64,000 nt of DNA, from the NCBI GenBank assembly GCA_037443705.1, contig JBBINV010000002.1:1-64000 (forward strand). The letters are read 5' to 3'. Below are positions 44,500 to 54,006 of this stretch, piece by piece. Source of the DNA: 2-02-FULL-66-14 sp037443705 (lineage in GTDB: Bacteria > Pseudomonadota > Gammaproteobacteria > Burkholderiales > SG8-39). The position numbers and the translations under genes were made by a program. Below the pieces are notes generated by a model. It did no database searches, was not told where the DNA came from, and saw nothing but the letters and a program-made list of their open reading frames with translations. Numbering within the stretch: position 1 is the first letter of the stretch; the number at the start of each line of letters is the position of its first letter.

Positions 44500-44889
44500 A
44501 TGGACAAGCGCAGCCATCAGGAACGCGCGGCCGACGGCCTGAAGACCCGCCGCGAGGTGCTCGGCACCGAGTACGTCGACAGGGCGATGGCCGCGGTCGA
44601 CGATTTCAACGCCGAATTCGCGGAGCTTCTCAACACCTACTGCTGGAACGACATCTGGAACCGGCCGGGTCTTGCGCGCCAGACGCGCTCGATGCTCAAC
44701 CTCGCGATGCTCTCGGCGCTCGGGCGCACGCACGAGCTCAAGCTCCACGTCGCCGGGGCGCTCAACAACGGCCTCACCAGGGATCAGATCAAGGAGGTAT
44801 TCCTCCAGGTCGCGATCTACTGCGGCGTTCCCGCCGCGGTGGAGAGCTTCCGCGCCGCCAAGGAGGTCTTCAAGGAACGGGGCGTCTGA
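44500..44889 (+). CDS. Carboxymuconolactone decarboxylase family protein
   Basis: 129-residue PcaC-like protein: RREVLGTEYVDRAMAAVDDFNAEF, then LARQTRSMLNLAMLSALGRTHELKLHVAGALNNGLTRDQIKEVFLQVAIYCGVPAAVESF. The family includes 4-carboxymuconolactone decarboxylase and AhpD-like peroxidases; there is no CxxC pair, so the PcaC type fits better. ATG 44500 is chosen over 44494 for spacing from GAGAGG. It is followed 2 bases later by a class II aldolase, and no other protocatechuate genes are present. Confidence 0.86.
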   Translation: MDKRSHQERAADGLKTRREVLGTEYVDRAMAAVDDFNAEFAELLNTYCWNDIWNRPGLARQTRSMLNLAMLSALGRTHELKLHVAGALNNGLTRDQIKEVFLQVAIYCGVPAAVESFRAAKEVFKERGV

Positions 44890-44891
44890 CG

Positions 44892-45665
44892 ATGGACCTG
44901 AGCGCGAAGCTGCTGCACCTCAAGCCCGAAGGCATGGCCGCGCCCGAGTGGCGTGCGCGCCTGGAGCTCGCGGCGCTCTACCGCGCGTTCGACTGGCTCG
45001 GCTGGACCGAGCTCATCTACAACCACCTGACGCTGCGCGTGCCCGGGCCCGAGCGCCACTATCTCATCAACCCTTACGGTCTCTGGTACAGCGAGGTCAC
45101 CGCGTCGAACCTCGTCAAGGTCGATCTCGCGGGCAACCGCGTGGACGGTTCGCGCCACGAGGTCAACCTCGCCGGATTCGTGATTCACAGCGCGATCCAC
45201 GCCGCGCGCGAGGACGCGCATTGCATCATCCACACGCACAGCACCGCGGGCAGCGCGGTCGCCTGCAAGAAGGAAGGCCTGCGCTACGACAACTTCTACA
45301 GCGCCGCGCTCTACGGCCAGGTGGCCTACCACGAATTCGAGGGCGTAACGACCGACACTTCGGAGCAGCCGCGGCTGGTCGCGAGCCTCGGCGCGAAGCC
45401 GATCCTGATTCTCCGGAACCACGGGCTGCTGGTCGCCTGCCGCAGCGTCCCCGAGGCGTTCTCCACCTACTGGACGTTGCAGCGCGCCTGCGAGATCCAG
45501 GCCGTGACCGACGCCATGCGCGGCGAGAACCTGCCGCTCACGCAGGCCGTGCTGGAGGACACCCCGCGCCGCGCGGCCGCGTTCCGCAACGTCCCGCGGC
45601 CCGGCGGCCTGGCGTTCGACGCCCTCCTTCGCCGCGCCGGGATCCGCTACGAAGACATCGCCTGA
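44892..45665 (+). CDS. Class II aldolase/adducin family protein
   Basis: 257-residue zinc-dependent aldolase-fold protein. The conserved WTELIYNHLTLRVPG start, the HTHSTAGSAVA metal histidines and the ILRNHGLLVACRSVPEAF motif are present. Related enzymes split or decarboxylate sugar phosphates; the substrate is unknown. It is co-transcribed with the carboxymuconolactone decarboxylase gene (2-base gap). A strong terminator follows at 45674-45693. The convergent oxidoreductase, sometimes found with such aldolases in acid-sugar pathways, overlaps by 19 bases. Confidence 0.88.
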   Translation: MDLSAKLLHLKPEGMAAPEWRARLELAALYRAFDWLGWTELIYNHLTLRVPGPERHYLINPYGLWYSEVTASNLVKVDLAGNRVDGSRHEVNLAGFVIHSAIHAAREDAHCIIHTHSTAGSAVACKKEGLRYDNFYSAALYGQVAYHEFEGVTTDTSEQPRLVASLGAKPILILRNHGLLVACRSVPEAFSTYWTLQRACEIQAVTDAMRGENLPLTQAVLEDTPRRAAAFRNVPRPGGLAFDALLRRAGIRYEDIA

Positions 45666-47029
45666 GCGGGAATCGGGGTCTGACCCCGTTTTTCCGCGAA
45701 GGCGCGCTCCATCTCGCGCCGCAGCTTCACCGCGGCCGAGCTTGCATCGACGGCGACGTCGCTCCAGGCGACCGGGCGACCTGCGGCCACCGGTCCGAGC
45801 AGCCTGCATCCATGTGCAAGCCCCAGCGGCAGGCAGCCTCGGGAGAGTGAGTCCTCCGCACGCATGAGCCGGCCCACCACCGTGTAGCCGCCTTCGCCGT
45901 CGAGGATCTCCCCTGCCTTCAGATCCCGCTTCGCGGTCGCCACCGCGTCGGCGCGCCAGCCGGTGGCGCAGCCCGTGGGCTCGCCGCGCAGGCCCACCGA
46001 CGCTACCGAAATCCCGACTTCCAGCCCGATCAGGTGCCAGCGCTTGTACATGCAGGCGTAGCGCCCCGACGGATCGGTCTTCACGCCGTACTCCAGGAAG
46101 CAGCGGCGCACATACTCGGTCTCGCCCTCGAACACCACCCACACGCCGAAGCGCACGTCGTAGGGGATCGGCGTTCCGTCGGGCCGCAGAGACGAGACGA
46201 CCTCGACCTGCCCCTTGTGGTGCAGCACGCCGCCCTCTTCGCGCGGGCGCATGAGCGAGGGAATCTCGTCGATCGAGCCCGCCGGATAGGCAAGCCCCTC
46301 GGGCGCGGGCGTAAGGCCGGTCGCGTTGCACACGGCGCTCGTCTCGATCGAGGGCTTGGAGCCGTCGAGGAAGGAATTGAACATCTTCGGATTGAGCCCG
46401 CCGATCCGCGCCTGCTCGGGCGTGAGGCCGTAGTGGCCCCAGACCGTCTCGGGCGTCGATTGCGCGTAGTGAGGCAGCCATTTGTGCCCGCGCCCTGCGG
46501 CGACCACGCTGAAGCCCGCGGCGCGCGCCCAGTCGACCAGGTCGCAGATGAGCGCCGGCTGGTCGCCGTAGGCGAGGCTGTAGATGACGCCCGCTTCGGC
46601 CGCGCGCCGCGCGAGCATCGGGCCGCAGAAGGCGTCCGCTTCCACCGTCACCATGACGACGTGCTTGCCGTGCTTGAACGCCGCGAGCGCGTGCTCGGTC
46701 GCCGCGATCGGGTTGCCCGTGGCCTCGATCACGATGTCGATGGCCGGGTGCGATACCAGGGCCTGCCAGTCGTCCGAGACGTGGGTCCGGTTTTCCCTGA
46801 ACGCCTTTTCCAACGACCCGGCGCCCCAGGTTTCTTCCTTCCACCCCACTCTTTCCAGATTCAGCCGGGCATTGGCGGGGGCGAGGTCCGCGATCGCGGC
46901 GAGATGAATCCCGGGGGTGTTCGGCACCTGCGCGAGATACATCGCGGCGAACTTCCCCGCGCCGATGAGACCGATCCGCAGGGGATTGCCCTGCGCGGCC
47001 CGCTCACGAAGTTTCGCGTAGAGATTCAG
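45647..47029 (-). CDS. NAD(P)-binding oxidoreductase with SAF-like C-terminal domain
   Basis: About 460 residues. The Rossmann motif GLIGAGKFA lies near residue 20, EATGNPIAATEHALAAFKHGKHVVMVTVEAD follows, and a C-terminal SAF-type domain (AKRDLKAGEILDGEGGYTVVGRLM). This homoserine-dehydrogenase-like group is often found with acid-sugar catabolism genes. The first canonical start (ATG 46942) would remove the Rossmann motif, and no ATG, GTG or TTG is in frame before it. CTG 47029 overlaps the upstream stop (CTGA) and gives NLYAKLRERAAQGNPLRIG. The far C-terminus is encoded by a REP-like palindrome and may be a replacement. Confidence 0.82.
   Translation of the reverse strand: MNLYAKLRERAAQGNPLRIGLIGAGKFAAMYLAQVPNTPGIHLAAIADLAPANARLNLERVGWKEETWGAGSLEKAFRENRTHVSDDWQALVSHPAIDIVIEATGNPIAATEHALAAFKHGKHVVMVTVEADAFCGPMLARRAAEAGVIYSLAYGDQPALICDLVDWARAAGFSVVAAGRGHKWLPHYAQSTPETVWGHYGLTPEQARIGGLNPKMFNSFLDGSKPSIETSAVCNATGLTPAPEGLAYPAGSIDEIPSLMRPREEGGVLHHKGQVEVVSSLRPDGTPIPYDVRFGVWVVFEGETEYVRRCFLEYGVKTDPSGRYACMYKRWHLIGLEVGISVASVGLRGEPTGCATGWRADAVATAKRDLKAGEILDGEGGYTVVGRLMRAEDSLSRGCLPLGLAHGCRLLGPVAAGRPVAWSDVAVDASSAAVKLRREMERAFAEKRGQTPIPAQAMSS
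45674..45693 (+). terminator. Rho-independent terminator/REP-like palindrome after the aldolase
   Basis: CGGGG-TCTGA-CCCCG followed by TTTTT, 8 bases after the aldolase stop. It also belongs to the same GGGTCTGACCC palindrome type as the hairpin at 24234. On the minus strand it is read as codons of the oxidoreductase C-terminus (GQTPIP). Confidence 0.7.
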
Positions 47030-47400
47030 AAAAACGCTCCGTCCACGGATGCGACACCGCGTACTCCTTCAGCAAGTCGTCGTCCGGCAGGCACCGGATG
47101 GATGTGAGGCCAACGCCCTGTAGCCGTTGATTCTGAACTGTGCAGGTACGCGTCTTCGCCGACGAGGTGCTTCACGGGCACTTCCATGCGCGGATGGCGC
47201 GCGAACGGCGCGCTGCAGAGGTGCGCCGCCAGACCGGACCGCCGCGCCCGATCTCTCGCCCGTTCTCCGGCCCGGCGCACGGCGTAGAGCGCCGGCACCT
47301 CGTCGTTCAGGACCTGGACCTCCCGTGAGGAAAACAGCGACGGGAAGAAAAGGCATCCCTGCCGGTCGAATTCCTCGAGCTGCGCCTTTGGGGGCTTCAT
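47026..47400 (-). pseudogene. Decayed phytanoyl-CoA dioxygenase (PhyH) remnant
   Basis: The start reads like a PhyH protein (AQLEEFDRQGCLFFPSLFSSREVQVLNDEVPALYA). Later family pieces appear in different frames, for example SAPFARHPRMEVPVKHLVGEDAYL and, in another frame, AQFRINGYRAL. The iron-binding HxD region is absent. The gene therefore carries several frameshifts and a truncation. Its terminal TGA is used as the overlap partner of the next gene's CTG start. Confidence 0.7.
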
Positions 47401-47410
47401 CGCCTGCCTC

Positions 47411-47805
47411 CTAGCGGTACACCAGCACCGGGATCTTGCAGTGGGTGATGACGCGAGCGGTCTCCGAGCCCACCAGCTCGCCCGTCACCCCTTTGCGGCC
47501 GTGCGAGGCCATCACGATCAGGTCGCAGCCGCGCTCGATCGCCGCCTGCATGATCGCCTGGTGGGGCGAGGCGTGCGGCATCGACAGCGTCTCGCAGGCG
47601 ACACCCGCCGCTCTTGCCTTCTGCGCGATGGCGCCGAGGAACTTTTCGGCCTCGGCCCTCGAGATCACGTCGTGATCGGGCGCTCGACCATGACGTAGAA
47701 CCCCGTCACCCGCGCGCCCGCGAACTTGGCGAAGCGCAGGCCGTTCTCGATCGCGACATCCGAGAGCGCCGAGCCGTCGGTCGGCAGAAGGACGTGCTTG
47801 AACAT
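47411..47805 (-). pseudogene. Universal stress protein with a single-base frameshift
   Basis: From ATG 47805 the frame reads MFKHVLLPTDGSALSDVAIENG to VMVERP and then runs into TGA. Adding one C in the C-run near 47677 restores the rest: DHDVISRAEAEKFL and the complete nucleotide loop ASHGRKGVTGELVGSETARVI. The restored protein is about 131 residues. Either a sequencing or assembly error in a homopolymer or a recent inactivating mutation would explain it. Neighbouring genes are also decayed. Confidence 0.75.
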
Positions 47806-47824
47806 GGTCCACCTCCTCCTCCGG

Positions 47825-48039
47825 CTAGCCTAGCACACGCAGGAACAGGTCGCGGTCGATGCTGCCGCCGGAGCGCACACCCCATCCGGCGGCCGTGCAT
47901 CGCGGCCCGATCCTTCAGGAGCGCGGCAAGCGGCGCCGCGCCCGCGCCCTGGGCGATGTCGTGGGTATCGGTGAAACAGGCGCGCATCGCCGCGCAGACG
48001 GCGTGCCGCGCCGCTTCGAGTTCCTTGAGCGAAACCCTG
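47825..48039 (-). pseudogene. C-terminal remnant of a threonine dehydratase
   Basis: Between the EF-like gene and the broken usp, the minus strand reads RHAVCAAMRACFTDTHDIAQGAGAAPLAALLKDRA and then, after a frameshift, SGGSIDRDLFLRVLG before TAG at 47827-47825. These match the end of IlvA/TdcB-type threonine ammonia-lyases (EGAGAAPLAALL, SGGNIDRD). The PLP domain is missing, so only a fragment remains. Confidence 0.65.
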
Positions 48040-48498
48040 TCAGGACGGCACGACCTTGTAGAGCACATCGTGCTCGCGCGCGTGCTCGCGCACTTTCAGC
48101 CCGAACTCGTCGCCTGCCCGGACCTCCTGCACCTGCGCGTGCTCGATCTGCAGCGACTCCACCGGCTGGCGGAAGTCCGAGGTGTGGCCCTTGAAGTGAA
48201 CGGTGTCGCCTACGCGCAGCGTTCCGGTTTCGAGCTTCACGATCGCCACCGCCAGATGGTTGTAGTAGTGAGTCACCACCCCGATCCGCTCGCCTGGAGG
48301 CGGCTCGGCCGGCTTCGGCGCCGGTTTCGGAACCGGTTTCCTGACGACTTTGGTCTTCGGCTTCGGGGTGGCTTTCCGCTTCGGCGCGGGCTTGGTCTTC
48401 CGTACGGGCTTCTTCAGAACGGCCTTTTTCGGCGCCACGGCCTTTTTCGCCCTGGCTTTCGGCCTCGCCCTTGTCCTGGACTTGCGCTTCACTGCCAT
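48040..48498 (-). CDS. EF-Tu-domain-2-like protein with histone-H1-like basic tail
   Basis: 152-residue fusion. Residues 1-75 are a Lys/Ala/Pro/Arg tail (KKAVAPKKAVLKKPVRKTKPAPKRK) like histone H1 or AlgP. Residues 82-150 form a small beta barrel, ERIGVVTHYYNHLAVAIVKLETGTLRVGDTVHFKG, resembling domain 2 of translation GTPases and the 'translation elongation factor-like' mini-proteins. ATG 48498 has an excellent AAAGGAGG site. A nucleic-acid or ribosome-associated role is likely for the tail, but no function is known. Confidence 0.8.
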   Translation of the reverse strand: MAVKRKSRTRARPKARAKKAVAPKKAVLKKPVRKTKPAPKRKATPKPKTKVVRKPVPKPAPKPAEPPPGERIGVVTHYYNHLAVAIVKLETGTLRVGDTVHFKGHTSDFRQPVESLQIEHAQVQEVRAGDEFGLKVREHAREHDVLYKVVPS

Positions 48499-48602
48499 AT
48501 CGATTGCCTCCTTTCCTCGGAAGCTTCGAACACGCGACACACGTTTCCAATGCCGGGTTCCCGCTTTCGCCGGAACGACAGCGTCGTGCGCTCAAATCTA
48601 CC

Positions 48603-48884
48603 CTACGGCTTTGCTTTCCCGACGATCTGGAAGAATACCTCGTCGTGCCGGATCATGCCCAGCTCGTAGCGCGCCCGCTCCTCGATCGCCTCCTCGCCCT
48701 GCTTGAGGTCGCTCACCTCCGCGGCCAGCGCGCCGTTGCGCGCCTCGAGCAGAACGTTCCTGGCCTTCTGGGCCGCCAAGTCCCGCTCGACCTGCCAGGC
48801 GTGGAGCCATCCGCCGCGGCCCAGCCACAGGGGATACTGGATCGCGAGGATCAGCGCGCCGAGGATCGCCGCGAGGATTCTCAC
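48603..48884 (-). CDS. ftsB: Cell division protein FtsB
   Basis: 93-residue bitopic membrane protein of the FtsQLB divisome complex. One transmembrane helix (ILAAILGALILAIQYPLWLG, residues 3-22), a periplasmic coiled coil (ERDLAAQKARNVLLEARNGALAAEVSDLKQGEEAIEERARYELGMI) and the C-terminal GMIRHDEVFFQIV motif typical of FtsB. It overlaps the eno stop (ATGA). The pyrG-kdsA-eno-ftsB order is standard for betaproteobacteria. Confidence 0.95.
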   Translation of the reverse strand: MRILAAILGALILAIQYPLWLGRGGWLHAWQVERDLAAQKARNVLLEARNGALAAEVSDLKQGEEAIEERARYELGMIRHDEVFFQIVGKAKP

Positions 48885-50164
48885 CCCGATCGCGGAGCGG
48901 CGAACGCGTCCCGCCCCGGGTAGGACACCGAATCGCCGAGGTCCTCCTCGATCCGGAGCAGCTGGTTGTACTTGGCGTTGCGGTCCGAGCGCGAGAGCGA
49001 CCCGGTCTTGATCTGCAGGGCGTTGGTTCCCACCGCGAGATCGGCGATGGTGCTGTCCTCGGTCTCGCCCGAGCGATGCGAGATGACGGTGCCGTACCCC
49101 GATCGCTTGGCCAGCTCGATCGCGGCGAAGGTTTCCGAGAGCGTGCCGATCTGGTTCACCTTGACGAGGATCGCGTTCGCCACGCCCTTCGCGATTCCCT
49201 CTCGCAGAATCTTCGTGTTGGTGACGAAGACGTCGTCGCCCACGATCTGGACCTTGCGGCCGAGCCGCTCGGTGAGCAGCCGCCAGCCGTCCCAGTCGGA
49301 CTCCGCCATGCCGTCCTCGATCGATACGATCGGGTAGCGCGCGGCGAGGTCCTCGAGGTATCCGCAGAAATCCGCGGAGGACAGGGTGCGCTTCTCCACG
49401 ACGTATTTGCCTTCCCGGTAGAACTCGGAGGCGGCGCAGTCCAGGGCGATCAACACGTCGCGCCCGGCGCCGTAGCCCGCGCCTTCGATCGCCTCGATGA
49501 TCAGCTCGATCGCCGCCTCGTGCGAGGGCAGGTTCGGCGCGAAGCCGCCTTCGTCGCCCACCGCCGTGGACATGCCCTTGCCGTCGATGATTCTCCTCAG
49601 CGACTGGAACACTTCCACGCCGCAGCGCAGCGCCTCGCGGAAGGACTGCGCGCCCACCGGGACGATCATGAACTCCTGCAGATCGAGGCTGTTGTTGGCG
49701 TGCGCGCCGCCGTTGACGACGTTCATCATCGGCACCGGCATCTGCATCGGTCCCGCGCCGCCGAAATAGCGATACAGCGGCAGCCCCGACTCTTCCGCGG
49801 CGGCCTTCGCCACCGCCATCGACACCGCGAGCAGCGCGTTCGCGCCGAGGCGCGACTTGTTCCCGGTGCCGTCGAGCTCGATCAGGGTGCGGTCCACGAA
49901 TCCCTGCTCGGATGCGTCCAGGCCCACGATCGCCTCGGAGATCTCGGTGTTCACCGCTTCCACCGCCTTCAGCACGCCCTTGCCGCCGTAGCGCTTCGCG
50001 TCGCCGTCACGCAGCTCGATCGCCTCGCGGCTTCCGGTCGAGGCGCCCGAGGGCACAGCGGCCCGGCCCATCACCCCCGACTCGAGCAGCACGTCGGCCT
50101 CCACCGTCGGATTGCCGCGCGAATCCAGGATCTCCCTTGCGACGACGTCTACGATCGAGCTCAT
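48881..50164 (-). CDS. eno: Enolase
   Basis: 427-residue glycolytic enolase interconverting 2-phosphoglycerate and phosphoenolpyruvate. Family landmarks: IVDVVAREILDSRGNPTVEADV at the start, GGAHANNSLDLQEFMIVPVG, SIEDGMAESDWDGW, and the signature GTVISHRSGETEDSTIADLAVG. The catalytic Lys lies in ILVKVNQIGT. ATG 50164 overlaps the kdsA stop (ATGA). It may also associate with the degradosome through RNase E, whose tail is at the other end of the window. Confidence 0.98.
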   Translation of the reverse strand: MSSIVDVVAREILDSRGNPTVEADVLLESGVMGRAAVPSGASTGSREAIELRDGDAKRYGGKGVLKAVEAVNTEISEAIVGLDASEQGFVDRTLIELDGTGNKSRLGANALLAVSMAVAKAAAEESGLPLYRYFGGAGPMQMPVPMMNVVNGGAHANNSLDLQEFMIVPVGAQSFREALRCGVEVFQSLRRIIDGKGMSTAVGDEGGFAPNLPSHEAAIELIIEAIEGAGYGAGRDVLIALDCAASEFYREGKYVVEKRTLSSADFCGYLEDLAARYPIVSIEDGMAESDWDGWRLLTERLGRKVQIVGDDVFVTNTKILREGIAKGVANAILVKVNQIGTLSETFAAIELAKRSGYGTVISHRSGETEDSTIADLAVGTNALQIKTGSLSRSDRNAKYNQLLRIEEDLGDSVSYPGRDAFAAPRSG

Positions 50165-50999
50165 GTCTTCACTTTCTGTTCGTCGAAACCGTTCTTCTTC
50201 ACCGTCCGGTCCAGCTCCGCGAGCGTCGCGAGCAGCCGCTCCATCAGGCCGAGCGGCCAGGCGTTGGGGCCGTCGGAGAGCGCCTTCGCGGGATCCGGGT
50301 GGGTCTCCATGAAAAGCCCCGCGATGCCGCTCGCCACCGCGGCGCGCGCGAGCACCGGCACGAACTCGCGCTGCCCGCCCGAGGACGTTCCCTGCCCGCC
50401 GGGAAGCTGCACCGAGTGTGTGGCGTCGAACACGACCGGGCAACCGGTCTCGCGCAGGATCGCCAGGGACCGCATGTCGGAAACGAGGTTGCCGTAGCCG
50501 AAGGCGAAGCCCCGCTCGCACACGAGGATGTTGTCGCGCCCCGAAGCCTCTTTCGCCTTCTCGACCACGTTCTTCATTTCGTGAGGCGACAGGAACTGGC
50601 CCTTCTTGATATTGACCGGGCGGCCGGCGGAAGCCACCGCGCGGATGAAATCGGTCTGGCGGCAGAGAAATGCGGGCGTCTGCAACACGTCCACGACCTC
50701 GGCAGCGGGCTTCACCTCGTCCACCGTGTGCACGTCGGTCAGCACCGGAACGCCGATTTCCTTCTTCACGTCGGCGAGGATCCGCAGGCCTTCCTCCATT
50801 CCCGGCCCGCGGAATGATTTCCCGGAGCTGCGGTTCGCCTTGTCGTACGAGGATTTGAAGATGAACGGGATCCCGAGCCGCGCGCAGATCTCCTTCAGGC
50901 GTGCGGCGACCTCGAGCTGCAGGCCCGGCGACTCCACGACGCAGGGGCCGGCGATGAGAAAGAGCGGCTGGTCGAGCCCGGCTTCGAAACCGAGAAGCT

Positions 51000-51003
<4 letters not shown>
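50161..51003 (-). CDS. kdsA: 2-dehydro-3-deoxyphosphooctonate aldolase (Kdo-8-phosphate synthase)
   Basis: 280-residue enzyme condensing arabinose-5-phosphate and PEP for Kdo, the inner-core sugar of lipopolysaccharide. Typical motifs are FLIAGPCVVESPGLQL, FKSSYDKANRSSGKSFRGPGMEEGL, VLTDVHTVDE, and VFDATHSVQLPGGQG. It is coupled to pyrG upstream and eno downstream by ATGA overlaps. It shows that the organism is Gram-negative with Kdo-containing LPS. Confidence 0.97.
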
Positions 51004-52667
<1,664 letters not shown>

Positions 52668-52713
52668 TGACGCCTGGTCGGGCGCGGATGAAGAAGTCTA
52701 CACGCTTTTCTGG

Positions 52714-52719
52714 TACAAT
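52714..52719 (+). promoter_or_regulatory. Extended -10 promoter of the cold-shock gene
   Basis: TACAAT preceded by TGG gives an extended -10 (TGN-TACAAT). The start would be near 52726, leaving a 5' leader of about 140 bases before cspA. Long leaders of this kind control cspA-type mRNAs by temperature-dependent folding. Nothing else is seen in the 200-base gap. Confidence 0.6.
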
Positions 52720-52866
52720 GCTCTCCGCAAGATTGATTTACAGGCAGTGATCAGTCCTCACCCGCCGCAACCGCGGAGGCGCAGTACGGTTCCCTTCCTT
52801 GATCGTCGTGCCCGGACGTCGCACCCGGATCCGCTGCGGCAGACTCAGTCAAGGAAAGGCATCAAC

Positions 52867-53070
52867 ATGGCAACCGGCAAAGTGAAGTGGTTCAACGACG
52901 CCAAGGGCTTCGGCTTCATCACCCCCGACGGCGGTGGCGAGGACCTGTTCGCGCACTTCAGCGCGATCCAGGGCTCGGGCTTCAAGACCCTAAAGGAAGG
53001 CCAGCGCGTCGAGTTCGAATCGCGCCAGGGGCCCAAGGGGCTTCAGGCCGCGAACATCAAGCCCCTCTGA
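52867..53070 (+). CDS. Cold-shock protein (CspA family)
   Basis: 67-residue single cold-shock domain with RNP1 KGFGFI and RNP2 DLFAHF, binding single-stranded RNA and DNA as an RNA chaperone. The start ATG 52867 follows GGAAAGGC. A long leader and a strong terminator (53089-53116) flank it, so it is monocistronic. It is the free-standing counterpart of the CSD fused to HPF at 13729-14268. Confidence 0.96.
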   Translation: MATGKVKWFNDAKGFGFITPDGGGEDLFAHFSAIQGSGFKTLKEGQRVEFESRQGPKGLQAANIKPL

Positions 53071-53088
53071 CGGGACTTGAGCGCGAAG

Positions 53089-53116
53089 GGCCCGCGAAAG
53101 CGGGCCTTTTCGTTTT
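53089..53116 (+). terminator. Rho-independent terminator of the cold-shock gene
   Basis: Stem GGCCCGC/GCGGGCC with a GAAA loop, followed by TTTTCGTTTT, 18 bases after the stop codon. It ends at the stop codon of the convergent gene. Confidence 0.85.
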
Positions 53117-53925
53117 CAGTGAACGGAGATGTCCTGGGAGCGCCAGAGAACGTCCTTCACTCCCGGTACGGCGACCGCGACCTCGGTGATCGCCAGGCGC
53201 TCGTCGGTGGCGCGCACGCCGGAAAGCGTCACGCGGCCGGCGTCAGCCGCGACCTGCACCCGGGCTTCCCGCGTCTCGGGCGACCGGCGGAGCGCCGCGC
53301 GCACGCTCGCGGCGAGCGCCAGGTCCTCGAGCCGCGCGCGCGAGCGCTCGGTTTCGGCAAACTTGGGCGAGCGAAGCAGGGCCAGCACCTCCTCTACGCA
53401 CTCGTCGACGCTCACCCGCTCGGTATTGAGCACCAGGTCGTAGTTCTCCGGGTCGGTCCATTGCAGGCCGAAATGGCGCCGCATGATCGCGGTGTGCGCC
53501 TCGTCGTTGTCGCGAATCTCGGTCTCCACCCGGTCCGCGTCGTCGGTGCTCAGCCGCTCGAGCATGCGGCGCTTGCGCAGGTCGAAGGGCGCGCACACCC
53601 GCACGCACACGCAGTGCGGCACGCCGCGCAGAAGGTGCGTCGCACCCCAGCCGCGAATGATCGCGCCGCTTCCTTTCAGCGCGAAGCCGATGATTTCGTC
53701 GGCCGAGTGGATGAAAAGGCTCGTCTTGTCCGCGGTCAGGCGCTCGAGCACCCCCGCGCTGCCGTCCAGCAGCCGGATGACGTGGCTCTTGCGGACCCGC
53801 ATGCGGTCCGCCAGGTGCTCGATGATCTCGTGATAAATCACCGGCACGGCAAGCGCCTCCCCCAGCCTCGACGCCACGTCCTTGCCGAGCGTCCCCATCT
53901 CGCGGGTGATCGCAACGACCGGCAT
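53116..53925 (-). CDS. Cytidylate-kinase-like protein fused to a BON domain
   Basis: 269 residues. Residues 1-195 match the cytidylate kinase-like family: an N-terminal VVAITREMGTLGKDVASRLGEAL (P-loop replaced by a G-rich TREMGTLGKD form), IIRGWGATHLL, and RHFGLQWTDPENYDLVLNTERV. Residues 205-265 form a BON domain (AASVRAALRRSPETREARVQVAADAGRVTLSGVR). BON usually binds membranes or phospholipids in periplasmic proteins, yet no signal peptide is seen here. Family members with this fusion are of unknown function. A phosphoryl-transfer sensor role is a guess. Confidence 0.83.
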   Translation of the reverse strand: MPVVAITREMGTLGKDVASRLGEALAVPVIYHEIIEHLADRMRVRKSHVIRLLDGSAGVLERLTADKTSLFIHSADEIIGFALKGSGAIIRGWGATHLLRGVPHCVCVRVCAPFDLRKRRMLERLSTDDADRVETEIRDNDEAHTAIMRRHFGLQWTDPENYDLVLNTERVSVDECVEEVLALLRSPKFAETERSRARLEDLALAASVRAALRRSPETREARVQVAADAGRVTLSGVRATDERLAITEVAVAVPGVKDVLWRSQDISVH

Positions 53926-54006
53926 GTGCCCCCTCCTGCTCCGATCCCGTGCGGCCTAGTTTAGACTCCTGCCGCCAAAGGGCAATAGGGAGGGAGGCTT
54001 AGCCAG

